A program made the translations under genes and the position numbers. Positions 42,111 to 51,084 of a stretch of DNA of 64,000 bases are shown here, one piece after another. The notes under the pieces are model-generated. The model was given only the letters and a program-made list of their open reading frames with translations. It had not been told where the DNA came from and searched no databases. Numbering within the stretch: the first letter of the stretch is position 1; each line of letters starts with the position of its first letter. The DNA is from an uncultured Muribaculaceae bacterium (lineage in GTDB: Bacteria > Bacteroidota > Bacteroidia > Bacteroidales > Muribaculaceae). The stretch covers positions 1-64,000 of the forward strand of contig CAJTUF010000006.1 in assembly GCA_910579675.1 (NCBI GenBank), given 5' to 3'.

Positions 42111-43235
42111 TCAGTCGATAATGTTCATTGGCATGAGAATCATGAGCAGATCGGTGTCGGGCTGATTCTCGGATGGAAGACACACAGCGGGACGCGAAGG
42201 ATCGGCGAGCTTCACTATCACCTCGGGGGTGGAGATGGTTGAGAAGATCTCCTGAAGGTAGGGTGCGCCGAAGCCTATGGTGAGGGGATCGCCCTCGTAG
42301 TCGCACGATAGGGTCTCGCGGCCCGAGGTGCCATAGCTGCTGTCCTGAGCGATAAGGGTGGCTATATTCTGGTCGAAGTGGAAACGGATGAGTCCGTTGC
42401 CCCCGTTGCCAAACACGGTCACGCGGCGCATGGCATTGATAAACATCTGTCGGTCGACGGTGAGAATCTTGTCGTTGTTCTGCGGGATAACCCTGTTATA
42501 GTCGGGAAACATACCTTTGATAAAACGGCAGTCGAACCGGTAGGTTGCAGAGGAGAAAGTCACCGATTTCTTGGAGATGGATATATCGATTGATTCCTCC
42601 TTGCCGAATATGTTGCGAAGAACAGTGGCAGGCTTGAGCGGCAGGATAAACGAGCAAGCGGCACCGGGCTCAACAGCAGAATTGGAGTAGCGCACGAGCT
42701 TGCGGGTGTCGGTGGCGACAAATATGATGCGGTCGGGCTTTATGTCCCAAAGGATGCCGGTCATCTGCGGGCGGAGCTCGTCGTTGCCTACGGCGAATAC
42801 GGTGTTGTCGATACCCGACACTGCCACTGAGGCGGGGCAGGTGAAGTTGATCCGGTCGGCATCGTCGTCGGCTTCGGGGGAGGGGTATTCGTTGCCGTCG
42901 ATAGCCATAGTTTTGAATTCGCCGTTGGGGTAGACGATCATAGTCTCGAAAGTGTTGTCGTCAATCTCGAAGGTCATTTCCTGAGGAGGCATCTCCTTGA
43001 GGAGGTCTACCATGCGGTGGGCATCGAGGCAGAACGAGCCTTCGCCCTCAGCTCCCATTACGTCGAGGGTGGCTACGAGAGAGTTTTCCATATCCGAGGC
43101 CCTTACGGTGAGAGTGGGACCGGAGAGGGTGAAGAGGAAGTTGTTGAGGACAGTGAGGGCGTTTTTGGAATTGATCACCTTGCTCACTGCTGAAAGGCTG
43201 GAATAGAGAGTCTTGCTCGCGACGTTGAATTTCAT
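42111..43235 (-). CDS. dnaN: DNA polymerase III sliding clamp beta subunit
   Basis: 374 residues, the standard three-domain clamp. N-terminal domain with L-N-N-F-L-F near 30, middle domain with F-A-V-G-N-D-E-L-R-P-Q-M-T-G-I near 151, and C-terminal end I-L-M-P-M-N, the family tail. It holds polymerase on DNA. First gene of the long minus-strand run to 28 kb, with a TATCTTTG box about 73 bases upstream. No dnaA or origin is visible here. Confidence 0.96.
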   Translation of the reverse strand: MKFNVASKTLYSSLSAVSKVINSKNALTVLNNFLFTLSGPTLTVRASDMENSLVATLDVMGAEGEGSFCLDAHRMVDLLKEMPPQEMTFEIDDNTFETMIVYPNGEFKTMAIDGNEYPSPEADDDADRINFTCPASVAVSGIDNTVFAVGNDELRPQMTGILWDIKPDRIIFVATDTRKLVRYSNSAVEPGAACSFILPLKPATVLRNIFGKEESIDISISKKSVTFSSATYRFDCRFIKGMFPDYNRVIPQNNDKILTVDRQMFINAMRRVTVFGNGGNGLIRFHFDQNIATLIAQDSSYGTSGRETLSCDYEGDPLTIGFGAPYLQEIFSTISTPEVIVKLADPSRPAVCLPSENQPDTDLLMILMPMNIID

Positions 43236-43307
43236 GATTGAATATGGTCGTTGAGGATGATTGTCGATGAGGTTGGGGAACTGACATTATGGGTCGGTTT
43301 CAACTCA

Positions 43308-43315
43308 CAAAGATA
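43308..43315 (-). promoter_or_regulatory. -7 box upstream of dnaN
   Basis: TATCTTTG on the minus strand, an exact -7 box. Leader about 65-70 nt. The -33 position is not TTTG. Confidence 0.45.
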
Positions 43316-43369
43316 CAAAAACAATTTGAAACATCAGTGGCAGCAATCAAAAAAGAACAAAGGAAGAGC

Positions 43370-43444
43370 GGAAGAACAAAAAAAGAAGAAGCTCCGCCTG
43401 GAGGCTTGTGCCGCTGTGTGGCATAAGTCGTCGGGGCGGAGCTT
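43370..43444 (-). terminator. Terminator of the RNase G gene
   Basis: AAGCTCCGCC (43389-43398) pairs with GGCGGAGCTT (43435-43444). On the minus strand the stem is followed by CTTC and a run of T (43386-43377). The loop is 36 nt. Confidence 0.65.
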
Positions 43445-43470
43445 GATGAGATTTGAATGGCTTTCGGAGG

Positions 43471-45096
43471 CTATTCCTCCTGTGCGTTTCTGTTCTTGGC
43501 TTTTTGTTTTGTCTTGGTGGCCGACGATTCGACATCCTTTTCTTCCTTGATGTCGATTTCGTTGCCATCTCGGTCAATGACACGGTATTGCAGATATGCA
43601 AGGCTCTGGTCGGGTATGATGCGGAATTTGCGTCCAAGCTCCATGCGCCACCTGCGGTAGGTCGATATGAGCCCTTTCTTGATGTAGGCATCGACAAATG
43701 GATGGACATACATGATGAAGTCGCTTTGTCCGAGGTCGTCGGTAAGATATGCGAGCTTCTCGCGCAGGGTGTCGGTAAATAAGAGCGATGGCTGGATGGT
43801 GCCTTTGCCGAAACACGACGGGCACTCCTCGGCAGTGGTGATGTCAAGCGCCGGTCGCACGCGCTGGCGGGTGATCTGCATTAGCCCGAATTTGCTTAGA
43901 GGCAGAATGTTGTGGCGGGCCCTGTCGGTAGCCATCACTTCGCGCATATGCTCATAGAGGGTCTGGCGATGTTCCGACTTGTTCATGTCGATGAAATCAA
44001 TCACGATAATGCCGCCCATGTCGCGCAGTCTGAGCTGGCGGGCAATCTCGTCGGCAGCCCTCATGTTTACTTCAAGGGCGTTTGTCTCTTGATCGGGCGC
44101 GCCTTTCGATCGGTTGCCCGAGTTGACATCGATAACGTGGAGCGCCTCGGTGTGTTCGATGATGATGTAGGCACCTGATCGGAACGACACGGTCTTGCCG
44201 AAGCTGCTTTTGATCTGTTTGGTTATGGAGAAGGCGTCGAAAATTGGCTCGGGCTTCTCATAGAGCTTTACAATCTCGGCTCTGTCGGGCGCGATGAGGC
44301 TGACATATTTCCGTATTTGGGCATAGATCTCCGGGTCGTTGACCCATACGCTCTCAAACGATGGGTTGAAGATGTCACGGAGCACAGACACAATGCGGCT
44401 TTCTTCCTCAAAGATGAGGGCTGGAGGGGAGGCCTTACGCGCTTTGGCAACTGTTTCTTCCCAGCACTGCATGAGCGTCTTGAGCTCGGAGTTGAGCTCC
44501 GCCACTCTCTTGCCTTCGGCCGAGGTGCGGATGATGATGCCGAAGTTTTTTGGCCGGATGCTCTCCATGAGCTGACGGAGACGCACCTTCTCCTCAGTGG
44601 TCTTGATTTTCTGGGATATGGAAATTTTGTCGCCGAAAGGTATCAGCACCATATATCGGCCTGTAAAAGAGATTTCGGTCGTGAGGCGAGGGCCTTTTGA
44701 CGAAATGGGTTCCTTGACTATCTGCACCATCAGTTCCTGACCTGGCTTGAGGCGTTCGGCTATTGCGCCGTGCTTGTCAATGTCGGGAAGAAGCTTGGTC
44801 TTTGTCAGAGCCGGAAGATGTTTCTTCTCGTCGAGGGTCTGTTCGAGGAAAGCGGTGTAGGAGTCAAACTGGGTGCCAAGATCCAGATAGTGGAGGAAAG
44901 CGTCCTTTTCGTAGCCTACGTTGACAAAGGCGGCGTTTAGTCCCGGCATCAGTTTCTTTACCTTAGCCAGGTATATGTCGCCAACAGCGTAGGAGATGTC
45001 GCGAGCCTCCTTTTGGAGCGAGACAAGGCGTCCGTCTTCGAGAAGTGCGATCGACACTTCTTTTGACTGTACATCTACAATAAGTTCGCTTTGCAT
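43471..45096 (-). CDS. rng: Ribonuclease G/E family endoribonuclease
   Basis: 541 residues from the ATG at 45096 (M-Q-S-E-L-I-V-D-V); a 40-residue upstream extension is polar, runs into the leader hairpin and is rejected. An S1 RNA-binding domain is at about 35-130, the DNase I-like catalytic core has V-I-D-V-N-S-G-N-R near 322 and I-V-I-D-F-I-D-M near 362 (metal aspartates), and a zinc link C-P-S-C-F-G-K-G near 424. It cuts structured RNAs at single-stranded A/U sites and helps mature 16S rRNA. It lacks the degradosome scaffold of RNase E. Confidence 0.93.
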   Translation of the reverse strand: MQSELIVDVQSKEVSIALLEDGRLVSLQKEARDISYAVGDIYLAKVKKLMPGLNAAFVNVGYEKDAFLHYLDLGTQFDSYTAFLEQTLDEKKHLPALTKTKLLPDIDKHGAIAERLKPGQELMVQIVKEPISSKGPRLTTEISFTGRYMVLIPFGDKISISQKIKTTEEKVRLRQLMESIRPKNFGIIIRTSAEGKRVAELNSELKTLMQCWEETVAKARKASPPALIFEEESRIVSVLRDIFNPSFESVWVNDPEIYAQIRKYVSLIAPDRAEIVKLYEKPEPIFDAFSITKQIKSSFGKTVSFRSGAYIIIEHTEALHVIDVNSGNRSKGAPDQETNALEVNMRAADEIARQLRLRDMGGIIVIDFIDMNKSEHRQTLYEHMREVMATDRARHNILPLSKFGLMQITRQRVRPALDITTAEECPSCFGKGTIQPSLLFTDTLREKLAYLTDDLGQSDFIMYVHPFVDAYIKKGLISTYRRWRMELGRKFRIIPDQSLAYLQYRVIDRDGNEIDIKEEKDVESSATKTKQKAKNRNAQEE

Positions 45097-45195
45097 GGGT
45101 ATGGATTGGGTTGAATAATAAATCACGAAAGAACAGTAGCGGCTGCTGCAAAAGAGAGAGCCGTGTCTGTTCTCCGTAATAAGAAGCTTACGCGC

Positions 45196-45240
45196 GGCCC
45201 GGCGCCGGGAGGTCACAGGGTGGCTCCGACGGCGCCGGCC
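45196..45240 (-). promoter_or_regulatory. Strong GC-rich hairpin in the RNase G leader
   Basis: GGCCCGGCGCCG (45196-45207) pairs with CGGCGCCGGCC (45230-45240), one bulge, 22-nt loop. It lies between the small basic protein gene and rng, about 100 nt before the rng ATG, and has no T tract on the minus strand, so it is a poor terminator and a better leader structure. Role unknown. Confidence 0.5.
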
Positions 45241-45275
45241 TGCGCAGGCATTTGTCTAAGAAAAGGGTGCTACCC

Positions 45276-45365
45276 TTATTTCTTCTTATGGCGGTTCTTT
45301 CTCAGACGCTTTTTGCGCTTGTGGGTAGCCATCTTGTGGCCTTTACGTTTCTTTCCGCTGGGCAT
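45276..45365 (-). CDS. AURKAIP1/COX24-type small basic ribosome-associated protein (29 residues)
   Basis: ATG at 45365, TAA at 45278-45276. 29 residues, of which over half are Lys, Arg or His (begins M-P-S-G-K-K-R-K, contains M-A-T-H-K-R-K-K-R-L, ends H-K-K-K). This is the short protein annotated in Bacteroidota as AURKAIP1/COX24 domain-containing and related to mitochondrial ribosomal protein mS38. It probably binds ribosomal RNA. It is flanked by HU upstream and RNase G downstream. A short stem (AAGGGT/ACCCTT) overlaps its stop codon. Confidence 0.8.
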   Translation of the reverse strand: MPSGKKRKGHKMATHKRKKRLRKNRHKKK

Positions 45366-45442
45366 TGTAGTGGAGGTTTATATTAGGGTTGATTATATAT
45401 GTTGATCTTAATTGAGGGGGCGTGGTGGGGTTGACTATGATA

Positions 45443-45733
45443 TCAGTCCTTGCTGAGGCTCGTCTTGACCTCTTCGAGGAACACCTTCGAGGGTTTGAAT
45501 GCCGGGATCTGGTGCTCAGCGATGGTGATGGTGGTGTTCTTGGATATGTTGCGGGCAGTCTTCTGGGCGCGAGTCTTTACGATGAAAGAGCCGAAGCCGC
45601 GAAGATATACGTTCTCGCCATGTGCGAGGGAGTCCTTGACAACTTCCATAAACTTCTCGACCGTGGCAAGGACGCTTGCGCGATCAATGCCTGTGGACTT
45701 GTAGATTTCGTTGACGATGTCAGCTTTAGTCAT
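45443..45733 (-). CDS. HU family DNA-binding protein
   Basis: 96 residues with the full HU/IHF pattern: M-T-K-A-D-I-V-N-E-I at the start, G-E-N-V-Y-L-R-G-F-G-S-F near 39-50 and the beta-arm R-N-I-S-K-N-T-T-I near 62, ending with P-A-F-K-P-S-K. It bends DNA and compacts the nucleoid as a dimer. It is upstream of the small ribosome-associated gene. Its leader carries a short hairpin at 45786-45802 of unknown role. Confidence 0.94.
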   Translation of the reverse strand: MTKADIVNEIYKSTGIDRASVLATVEKFMEVVKDSLAHGENVYLRGFGSFIVKTRAQKTARNISKNTTITIAEHQIPAFKPSKVFLEEVKTSLSKD

Positions 45734-45925
45734 AACGTGGGATTGGTCTATGATTTTATAATGGATTGACTTTCAGTGGCCTAAAAGAGCGGAGTCCGCT
45801 CTGTTCAGACAAGCAAGTGCAAATATCGGAACTTTTTTCCAATCTGACGCAATTTTGGGCTAATTTTTTGACTAAAACCGCGTTTTGTCCCTGTCCGGCT
45901 CTCGATAGACAAAAGAGAATAGCCG
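45734..45925. other. Leader and promoter region between HU and beta-galactosidase
   Basis: AGAGCGGAGTCCGCTCT at 45786-45802 is a short palindrome; on the minus strand it is followed by TTT. CAAATATC at 45820-45827 is a one-mismatch minus-strand -7 box for the HU gene. No coding frame. Confidence 0.4.
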
Positions 45926-45957
45926 TTTGGTATTCTCGCCAATCTTCGTTATCTTTG
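45926..45957 (+). promoter_or_regulatory. Promoter of the beta-galactosidase gene
   Basis: TTTG at 45926-45929, 20 nt, TATCTTTG at 45950-45957, a near-perfect housekeeping promoter. Leader about 45-50 nt to the ATG at 46010. Confidence 0.8.
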
Positions 45958-46009
45958 CAGATATTTATCCATCGGTCACGAAAAAACTTTATACCCCTAA
46001 ATACATACG

Positions 46010-49000
46010 ATGAAAAAAACAGCCTTAACACTTGCGGCGACTTTTGCGCTCGCAGGAACGGCTTTGGCGGCCGGCCCGGGTAATCCCTATGCCCCGGCCC
46101 CTGGAGCTCCCGTGCTTGAGGGCTTTGAGTATGAGCTCAATCCCAAGGGCCCGGATGGCACAGAGTGGCAGAGTCCGCAGCGGCTCTCGCTTAACAAGGA
46201 GCAGCCCCGAGCCACCTTCTATCCATTTGCTTCGGCAGAGCAGTCGCTCGGCATCCTGCCCGATAATGCGGCATTTTATCGCTCGCTTGATGGCCCCGAC
46301 TGGCAGTTTCGCTGGGTCGGCAATCCGTGGGAACGCGACTCGACGTTCCAGACTCCCGGTTTTGATGCATCGTCGTGGGATCGCATCGCTGTTCCCGGCT
46401 CATGGAACATACAAGGTCTGCAACCCGACGGCACCCAAAAATACGGCACCCCTATCTATGTCAACCAGCCGGTGATTTTTTATCACGATCGCCGGGTTGT
46501 TGGCGACTGGAAAGAGGGCGTGATGCGCACCCCTCCCGAAAACTGGTCGACATTCAAAAACCGCAACGAGGTGGGCCAGTATCTGCGCCCCTTCACCGTG
46601 CCCGAATCATGGGATGGCCGCGAGATATATATAGAGTTTGACGGCGTAGACTCGTTCTTCTATCTGTGGATCAACGGCAAGTATGTGGGCTTCAGCAAAA
46701 ACTCACGCAATGCCGCCCGCTTCGACATCACCCCCTATGTCAACAAGCCCGGTCAGGAGAATATGCTTGCGGTAGAGGTTTACCGCTCGTCCGACGGATC
46801 TTTCCTCGAAGCTCAGGATATGTTCCGCCTGCCCGGTATTTTCCGCTCAGTAGGCATCCTCTCCACGCCCAAGATGCAGATCCGCGACCTGGTGGCAATA
46901 CCCACTCTGACCAACGACTACAAGGACGCTCATCTGAGCGTGACCGCTTCTCTGCGCAATCTTTCGGGTAAGGATTTCAAGAACCTCACCCTCGACTATA
47001 CCCTCTATGAGGCTCCCCTTTATGGCGATCCCGACGCATCGACCAAGCCCTTCATCAGCAAGACCACTGCTCCCGTGACCGTAAAGAAGGGTCTGGAGGA
47101 CAATGTGGCCCTTACATTTGATGTGCCCGGAGCTAAACTCTGGAATATGGAGAAACCCTACAGGTATGTGCTCGTGGCCCAGCTGAAAGACAACAAGGGC
47201 AAAGTGCTTGAGACAGTATCGACCAATGTGGGCTTCCGTCAGGTAGAGATACGCGACACCCCCGCTTCGGAAGATGAGTTTGGCAAGGCCGGACGCTATT
47301 ATTATATTAATGGCAAGACGGTCAAACTACGCGGTGTGAACCGCCATGAGACTTCTCCGCTCTATGGCCACACAGTGCCCCGCGAGCAGATGGAGGAGGA
47401 GATCATGCTGATGAAGCGTGCCAATATCAACCATATCCGTAACTCCCACTATCCCGAGCCCACTTATCTCTACTACCTTGCCGACAAGTATGGCATAGGG
47501 TTTGAAGATGAGGCCAACATCGAGAGCCATGAGTATTACTACGGCAAGCAATCGCTCTCTCACCCGGTTGAATGGCGTCCGGCCCATGTTGCACGCAACA
47601 TGGAGATGGTACGCAGCCATGTCAACTACCCCTCGATCGTGATATGGAGCCTTGGCAATGAGGCTGGTCCCGGCGACAACTTCAAGGCGGCTTATTCGGC
47701 TATCAAGGAGTTTGACACCACTCGCCCCATCCAGTATGAGCGCAACAACAATATCGTGGATATGGGCTCCAACCAGTATCCCTCGATAGGTCTGACAAAA
47801 GAGATTGCTTCGGGCGAACTCGAAGGCACTGTATATCCTTTCCATATCTCGGAATATGCTCACTCCATGGGCAATGCCATGGGCGACCTCAAGCCTATCT
47901 GGGAAGCTGTCGAGAGCTCCAACTTTATCTGTGGCGGCGCAATATGGGACTGGATTGACCAAAGCATGTACAATTACGCCCCCGATGGCACCCGTTACCT
48001 CGCCTATGGCGGCGACTTCGGTGATACACCCAACGACGGCCAGTTTGTGATGAACGGCATTATCTTCGGCGATTTGGAGCCCAAACCCCAGTATTATGAA
48101 GTGAAGAGGGTATATCAGCCGGTAAGCGTCACTCCGATAGACATGTCGAAGGGTCAGATCGAGATATTCAACAAGAATTATTTCGAGCCTCTTACTGAGA
48201 ATATGTCGTGGAGCCTCATCCAGGATGGCAAGGAAGTGGCCAAGGGCGATGCCCTCATAGGCCCCCGCATGTATCTCGGTCCGCGCGAGAAAGCCACATA
48301 CACTATTCCCTATGATCTCACCGGTCTTGATGGTGAACTTTTTGTCAATGTTTATTTCACTTTGTCGGAAGATAAGCCTTGGGCCAAGAAGGGATATATC
48401 CAGATGGAAGAGCAGCTTCCCGTGAGAGCAGCAACCCGCACCCTTCCTGCCATATCGGCTGAATCGCTTGTCAACGCCCACGGCTCGAAAGTGACCATGG
48501 TGAGCAACGGCAAGAGTGTCAAAGAGCTCAAGAGCGTCTCCTCGCCCCTCACAGTCGAGGGTAAGAGCTTCAAGGCCGTGTTTGACAATACCAATGGTCA
48601 GCTCTCGCAGCTTGAATATGATGGCAAAGCCATGATAGAGCCAGGCAAAGGTCTGCGCCTCGACGCATTCCGCGCATTTGTCAACAATGACAACTGGGTT
48701 GCCGGCAACTGGTACACCAACGGTCTTCACAACCTCCAGCCCAGTGTGACCTCGTCGGATGCTTATATCAATGCTGCCGGAAATGCTGTAATCTCGTTCA
48801 ATGTGCGCTATCAGGCTCCCAACGCCGCCCGCCTTGCCACCGGCCACTCGGCAGGCAAGCAGGTGATCAATGAGCTCACCGACACTCCTTCAGACTTTGC
48901 ATTTGATGTCAACGAGATTTATACTGTCTATCCCGACGGATCGGTAGAGCTTGAGGCTGAGATTGAAAGCACCAACCCCTCACTTGTGCTCCCGCGACTT

Positions 49001-50131
49001 GGCTTCATGCTCAATGTGCCCGAGGAGTATAGCCGATTCACATATTATGGCCGGGGCCCGATTGAAAACTACAACGACCGCCGGGAGCAGAACATAGGTA
49101 TCTACTCGTCGAGCGTAGCCGACCAGTTTGTCAACTACACCAAGCCTCAGAATATGGCCAACCATGAAGAAGTCCGCTGGGCCGCTCTGACTACTCCCGA
49201 CCGCAGTGCCGGACTCGTGGCCATGGGCATCGATCCGCTCAGCGTGACGGCGCTTCCTTACGATGAGGCTGCCTTTGTTGCCGCCGCGCATCCGTATGAA
49301 CTGCCTGCCCCCGGCGCGACACGCCTGCATCTCGACTTGGGCCAGACCGGTCTCGGCGGCACCTCCTGCGGACAGGCGCCTCCAACAACCGATCACCGCG
49401 TGATGGCATCGGCCCACCGTATGGGTCTGCTCATACGTCCGGTAAGCGCTCTTGAAGATGCCGAATCGCAGACTAAAGTAAGACTCGACGGCGATCAGCC
49501 TCTCGGTATATTCCGCGATTATCTTGGCAATGTCACTATTGATGCTCCCGCTGTCGACGGTAAGTCGCCTGTGGTAATGATGCGTGTCAATGGCGCTAAG
49601 AAAGCCACTGAATACACCGATACTCTCCGCATGAAGCAAGGTGGATCGGTTGAGGCATGGCTCCGCGACAATCCTCATATCAAGGCCTCGGCCACCTTTG
49701 AAAAGATCGAGAAGGTGCCCACCGAGATAGTGTTTGTAAGCTCCGAAGAGCCGTGGGTAGAGGCAAAATATGTTCTCGACAATGACCCCGAGACCTATTG
49801 GCACACCATGTACTCCGTTACTGTGGCCCAGTATCCCCACTGGATTGATCTCGACACCCGCGAGGTGAAAAACATCACTGGCGTGACCTATCTTCCCCGT
49901 CAGGGTGGAGGCGACAACGGCGACTTCAAGGATTATGAAATCTTTGTGTCTATGGATGGCAAGAACTGGGGCGAACCGGTGGCCAAAGGCTCATTCGAGC
50001 GCAACAAGAAGCGTAAGGTGATCCGCTTTGACGCTCCCGTGAAAGGACGCTATGTGCGTCTGCGCGGTCTCAACTCGCAAAACGGTCAGGATTATGGCGG
50101 TGCTGCCGAGATAGAAGTACTCGCCGAATGA
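46010..50131 (+). CDS. Secreted GH2 beta-galactosidase with C-terminal discoidin (F5/8 type C) domain
   Basis: 1373 residues. A signal peptide (cleavage near A-L-A-A) is followed by GH2 sugar-binding domain (about 85-290, F-D-G-V-D-S-F-F-Y-L-W-I-N-G), immunoglobulin-like domain, and TIM barrel (L-R-G-V-N-R-H-E near 442). The acid/base Glu is in S-L-G-N-E-A-G (about 551) and the nucleophile in H-I-S-E-Y-A-H (about 615). Then come a Bgal_small_N region with G-R-G-P-I-E-N-Y near 1020 and an F5/8 type C module (about 1245-1373). It cleaves terminal beta-galactosides, with the last module likely docking to host or dietary glycans. It stands alone with its own promoter and terminator. Confidence 0.93.
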   Translation: MKKTALTLAATFALAGTALAAGPGNPYAPAPGAPVLEGFEYELNPKGPDGTEWQSPQRLSLNKEQPRATFYPFASAEQSLGILPDNAAFYRSLDGPDWQFRWVGNPWERDSTFQTPGFDASSWDRIAVPGSWNIQGLQPDGTQKYGTPIYVNQPVIFYHDRRVVGDWKEGVMRTPPENWSTFKNRNEVGQYLRPFTVPESWDGREIYIEFDGVDSFFYLWINGKYVGFSKNSRNAARFDITPYVNKPGQENMLAVEVYRSSDGSFLEAQDMFRLPGIFRSVGILSTPKMQIRDLVAIPTLTNDYKDAHLSVTASLRNLSGKDFKNLTLDYTLYEAPLYGDPDASTKPFISKTTAPVTVKKGLEDNVALTFDVPGAKLWNMEKPYRYVLVAQLKDNKGKVLETVSTNVGFRQVEIRDTPASEDEFGKAGRYYYINGKTVKLRGVNRHETSPLYGHTVPREQMEEEIMLMKRANINHIRNSHYPEPTYLYYLADKYGIGFEDEANIESHEYYYGKQSLSHPVEWRPAHVARNMEMVRSHVNYPSIVIWSLGNEAGPGDNFKAAYSAIKEFDTTRPIQYERNNNIVDMGSNQYPSIGLTKEIASGELEGTVYPFHISEYAHSMGNAMGDLKPIWEAVESSNFICGGAIWDWIDQSMYNYAPDGTRYLAYGGDFGDTPNDGQFVMNGIIFGDLEPKPQYYEVKRVYQPVSVTPIDMSKGQIEIFNKNYFEPLTENMSWSLIQDGKEVAKGDALIGPRMYLGPREKATYTIPYDLTGLDGELFVNVYFTLSEDKPWAKKGYIQMEEQLPVRAATRTLPAISAESLVNAHGSKVTMVSNGKSVKELKSVSSPLTVEGKSFKAVFDNTNGQLSQLEYDGKAMIEPGKGLRLDAFRAFVNNDNWVAGNWYTNGLHNLQPSVTSSDAYINAAGNAVISFNVRYQAPNAARLATGHSAGKQVINELTDTPSDFAFDVNEIYTVYPDGSVELEAEIESTNPSLVLPRLGFMLNVPEEYSRFTYYGRGPIENYNDRREQNIGIYSSSVADQFVNYTKPQNMANHEEVRWAALTTPDRSAGLVAMGIDPLSVTALPYDEAAFVAAAHPYELPAPGATRLHLDLGQTGLGGTSCGQAPPTTDHRVMASAHRMGLLIRPVSALEDAESQTKVRLDGDQPLGIFRDYLGNVTIDAPAVDGKSPVVMMRVNGAKKATEYTDTLRMKQGGSVEAWLRDNPHIKASATFEKIEKVPTEIVFVSSEEPWVEAKYVLDNDPETYWHTMYSVTVAQYPHWIDLDTREVKNITGVTYLPRQGGGDNGDFKDYEIFVSMDGKNWGEPVAKGSFERNKKRKVIRFDAPVKGRYVRLRGLNSQNGQDYGGAAEIEVLAE

Positions 50132-50156
50132 TACCCCTATTCCGATAATTAAAATG

Positions 50157-50193
50157 GACCGGTCGCTCAATAGTTGGCCGGTCTATTTTTTTT
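50157..50193 (+). terminator. Terminator of the beta-galactosidase gene
   Basis: GACCGG (50157-50162) pairs with CCGGTC (50178-50183), followed by a tract of eight T at 50186-50193. Classic intrinsic terminator. Confidence 0.85.
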
Positions 50194-50263
50194 ATGGGAT
50201 ACAAGGTAGAAGGTGCATAAAAAATGCTTACATTTGCCAAATAGTTTTTTTAGACTTTTTATC

Positions 50264-50698
50264 ATGGAAAAGCGAGTATTCTTTACGGGCATCGACACAT
50301 GGGTGTGGTGCATGTTTATATTTGCGGCAGTTGTGGCAGTGGTGTGCACCATCGGAGCATCGTTGCTTGTGGCATTGCCTCTGTGGGGAGTTCTGTTGCT
50401 GTTGGGGCTTCTTTTTGCCGTTGGCTGCCGCTATGAGGTCATGGGCGACAAATTGGTGGTATATCGGTATATGATGCCTCATAGATATCCCATATCCAAG
50501 ATCAGTGAAGTGGCCAAGTCGACCGGACATACCGGCACCATAGGGCTGTCGAGCCGCAGAGTCACTGTGAGGTTTGCCGATCGATCGGTGATGAAGAGTT
50601 CATTGCCCCTACAGCTCTCGCCTCGCGATCGAGATGGCTTTATCGATGCTTTACGAGCTGTCAATCCGTCGATAAATGTTGAAGGCGGCATATCATGA
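50264..50698 (+). CDS. PH-domain membrane protein
   Basis: 144 residues from M-E-K-R-V-F-F-T-G-I; the longer in-frame start (50213) precedes the -7 box TACATTTG at 50229-50236 and is rejected. Two hydrophobic helices at about 12-33 and 37-52 are followed by a bacterial PH-like domain (Y-E-V-M-G-D-K-L-V-V-Y-R-Y, P-I-S-K-I-S-E-V near 73). It is similar to YdbT/DUF1200-like proteins of unknown role. Its stop overlaps the YjbR start by four bases. Confidence 0.7.
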   Translation: MEKRVFFTGIDTWVWCMFIFAAVVAVVCTIGASLLVALPLWGVLLLLGLLFAVGCRYEVMGDKLVVYRYMMPHRYPISKISEVAKSTGHTGTIGLSSRRVTVRFADRSVMKSSLPLQLSPRDRDGFIDALRAVNPSINVEGGIS

Positions 50699-51084
50699 CT
50701 ATCGAGGAATTGCGCGATTATTGTCTCTCGCTCGATGGGGTGACGGAAAAGACCCCTTTCGGGAAGTTTGCGGCGCGATATGCGTCGGTATTGGTGTTTT
50801 ATGTGTGCGATCATATGTTTTGCATGACTGATATAGATGATTTCAGACATGCGGTGGTGAAAAACACACCCGAACGCATAGCTCATTATCATGAGACCCG
50901 GAATGCGTGTGAGAGTATGCGCAACATGAGCGCCCGCCACTGGATACAGCTCAACTTCGGGAGCGATATCCCCGATAGTGAGATTCTTGAGATGGTAAGA
51001 GAGTCGCACTCTATAGTCAAAGCCAAGTATTCATCTGCAAAGTCGTATAAATCAACTAAAAACATAAGCCATGAAGAAAAGTAA
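50695..51084 (+). CDS. MmcQ/YjbR family protein
   Basis: 129 residues with the YjbR/CyaY-like pattern: L-R-D-Y-C-L-S-L-D-G-V-T-E-K-T-P-F-G near 6-23, F-C-M-T-D near 41 and R-H-W-I-Q-L near 81. Proposed to bind DNA on structural grounds, but function is unproven. It is the middle gene of a three-gene overlapping unit (PH, YjbR, lipoprotein). Confidence 0.88.
   Translation: MTIEELRDYCLSLDGVTEKTPFGKFAARYASVLVFYVCDHMFCMTDIDDFRHAVVKNTPERIAHYHETRNACESMRNMSARHWIQLNFGSDIPDSEILEMVRESHSIVKAKYSSAKSYKSTKNISHEEK

Noticed and set aside
47327..48847. 506-codon minus-strand frame
   Set aside because: Antisense of the beta-galactosidase, produced by codon bias; no domain or ribosome site.
48980..49840. 286-codon minus-strand frame
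   Set aside because: Same reason: antisense of the beta-galactosidase gene.
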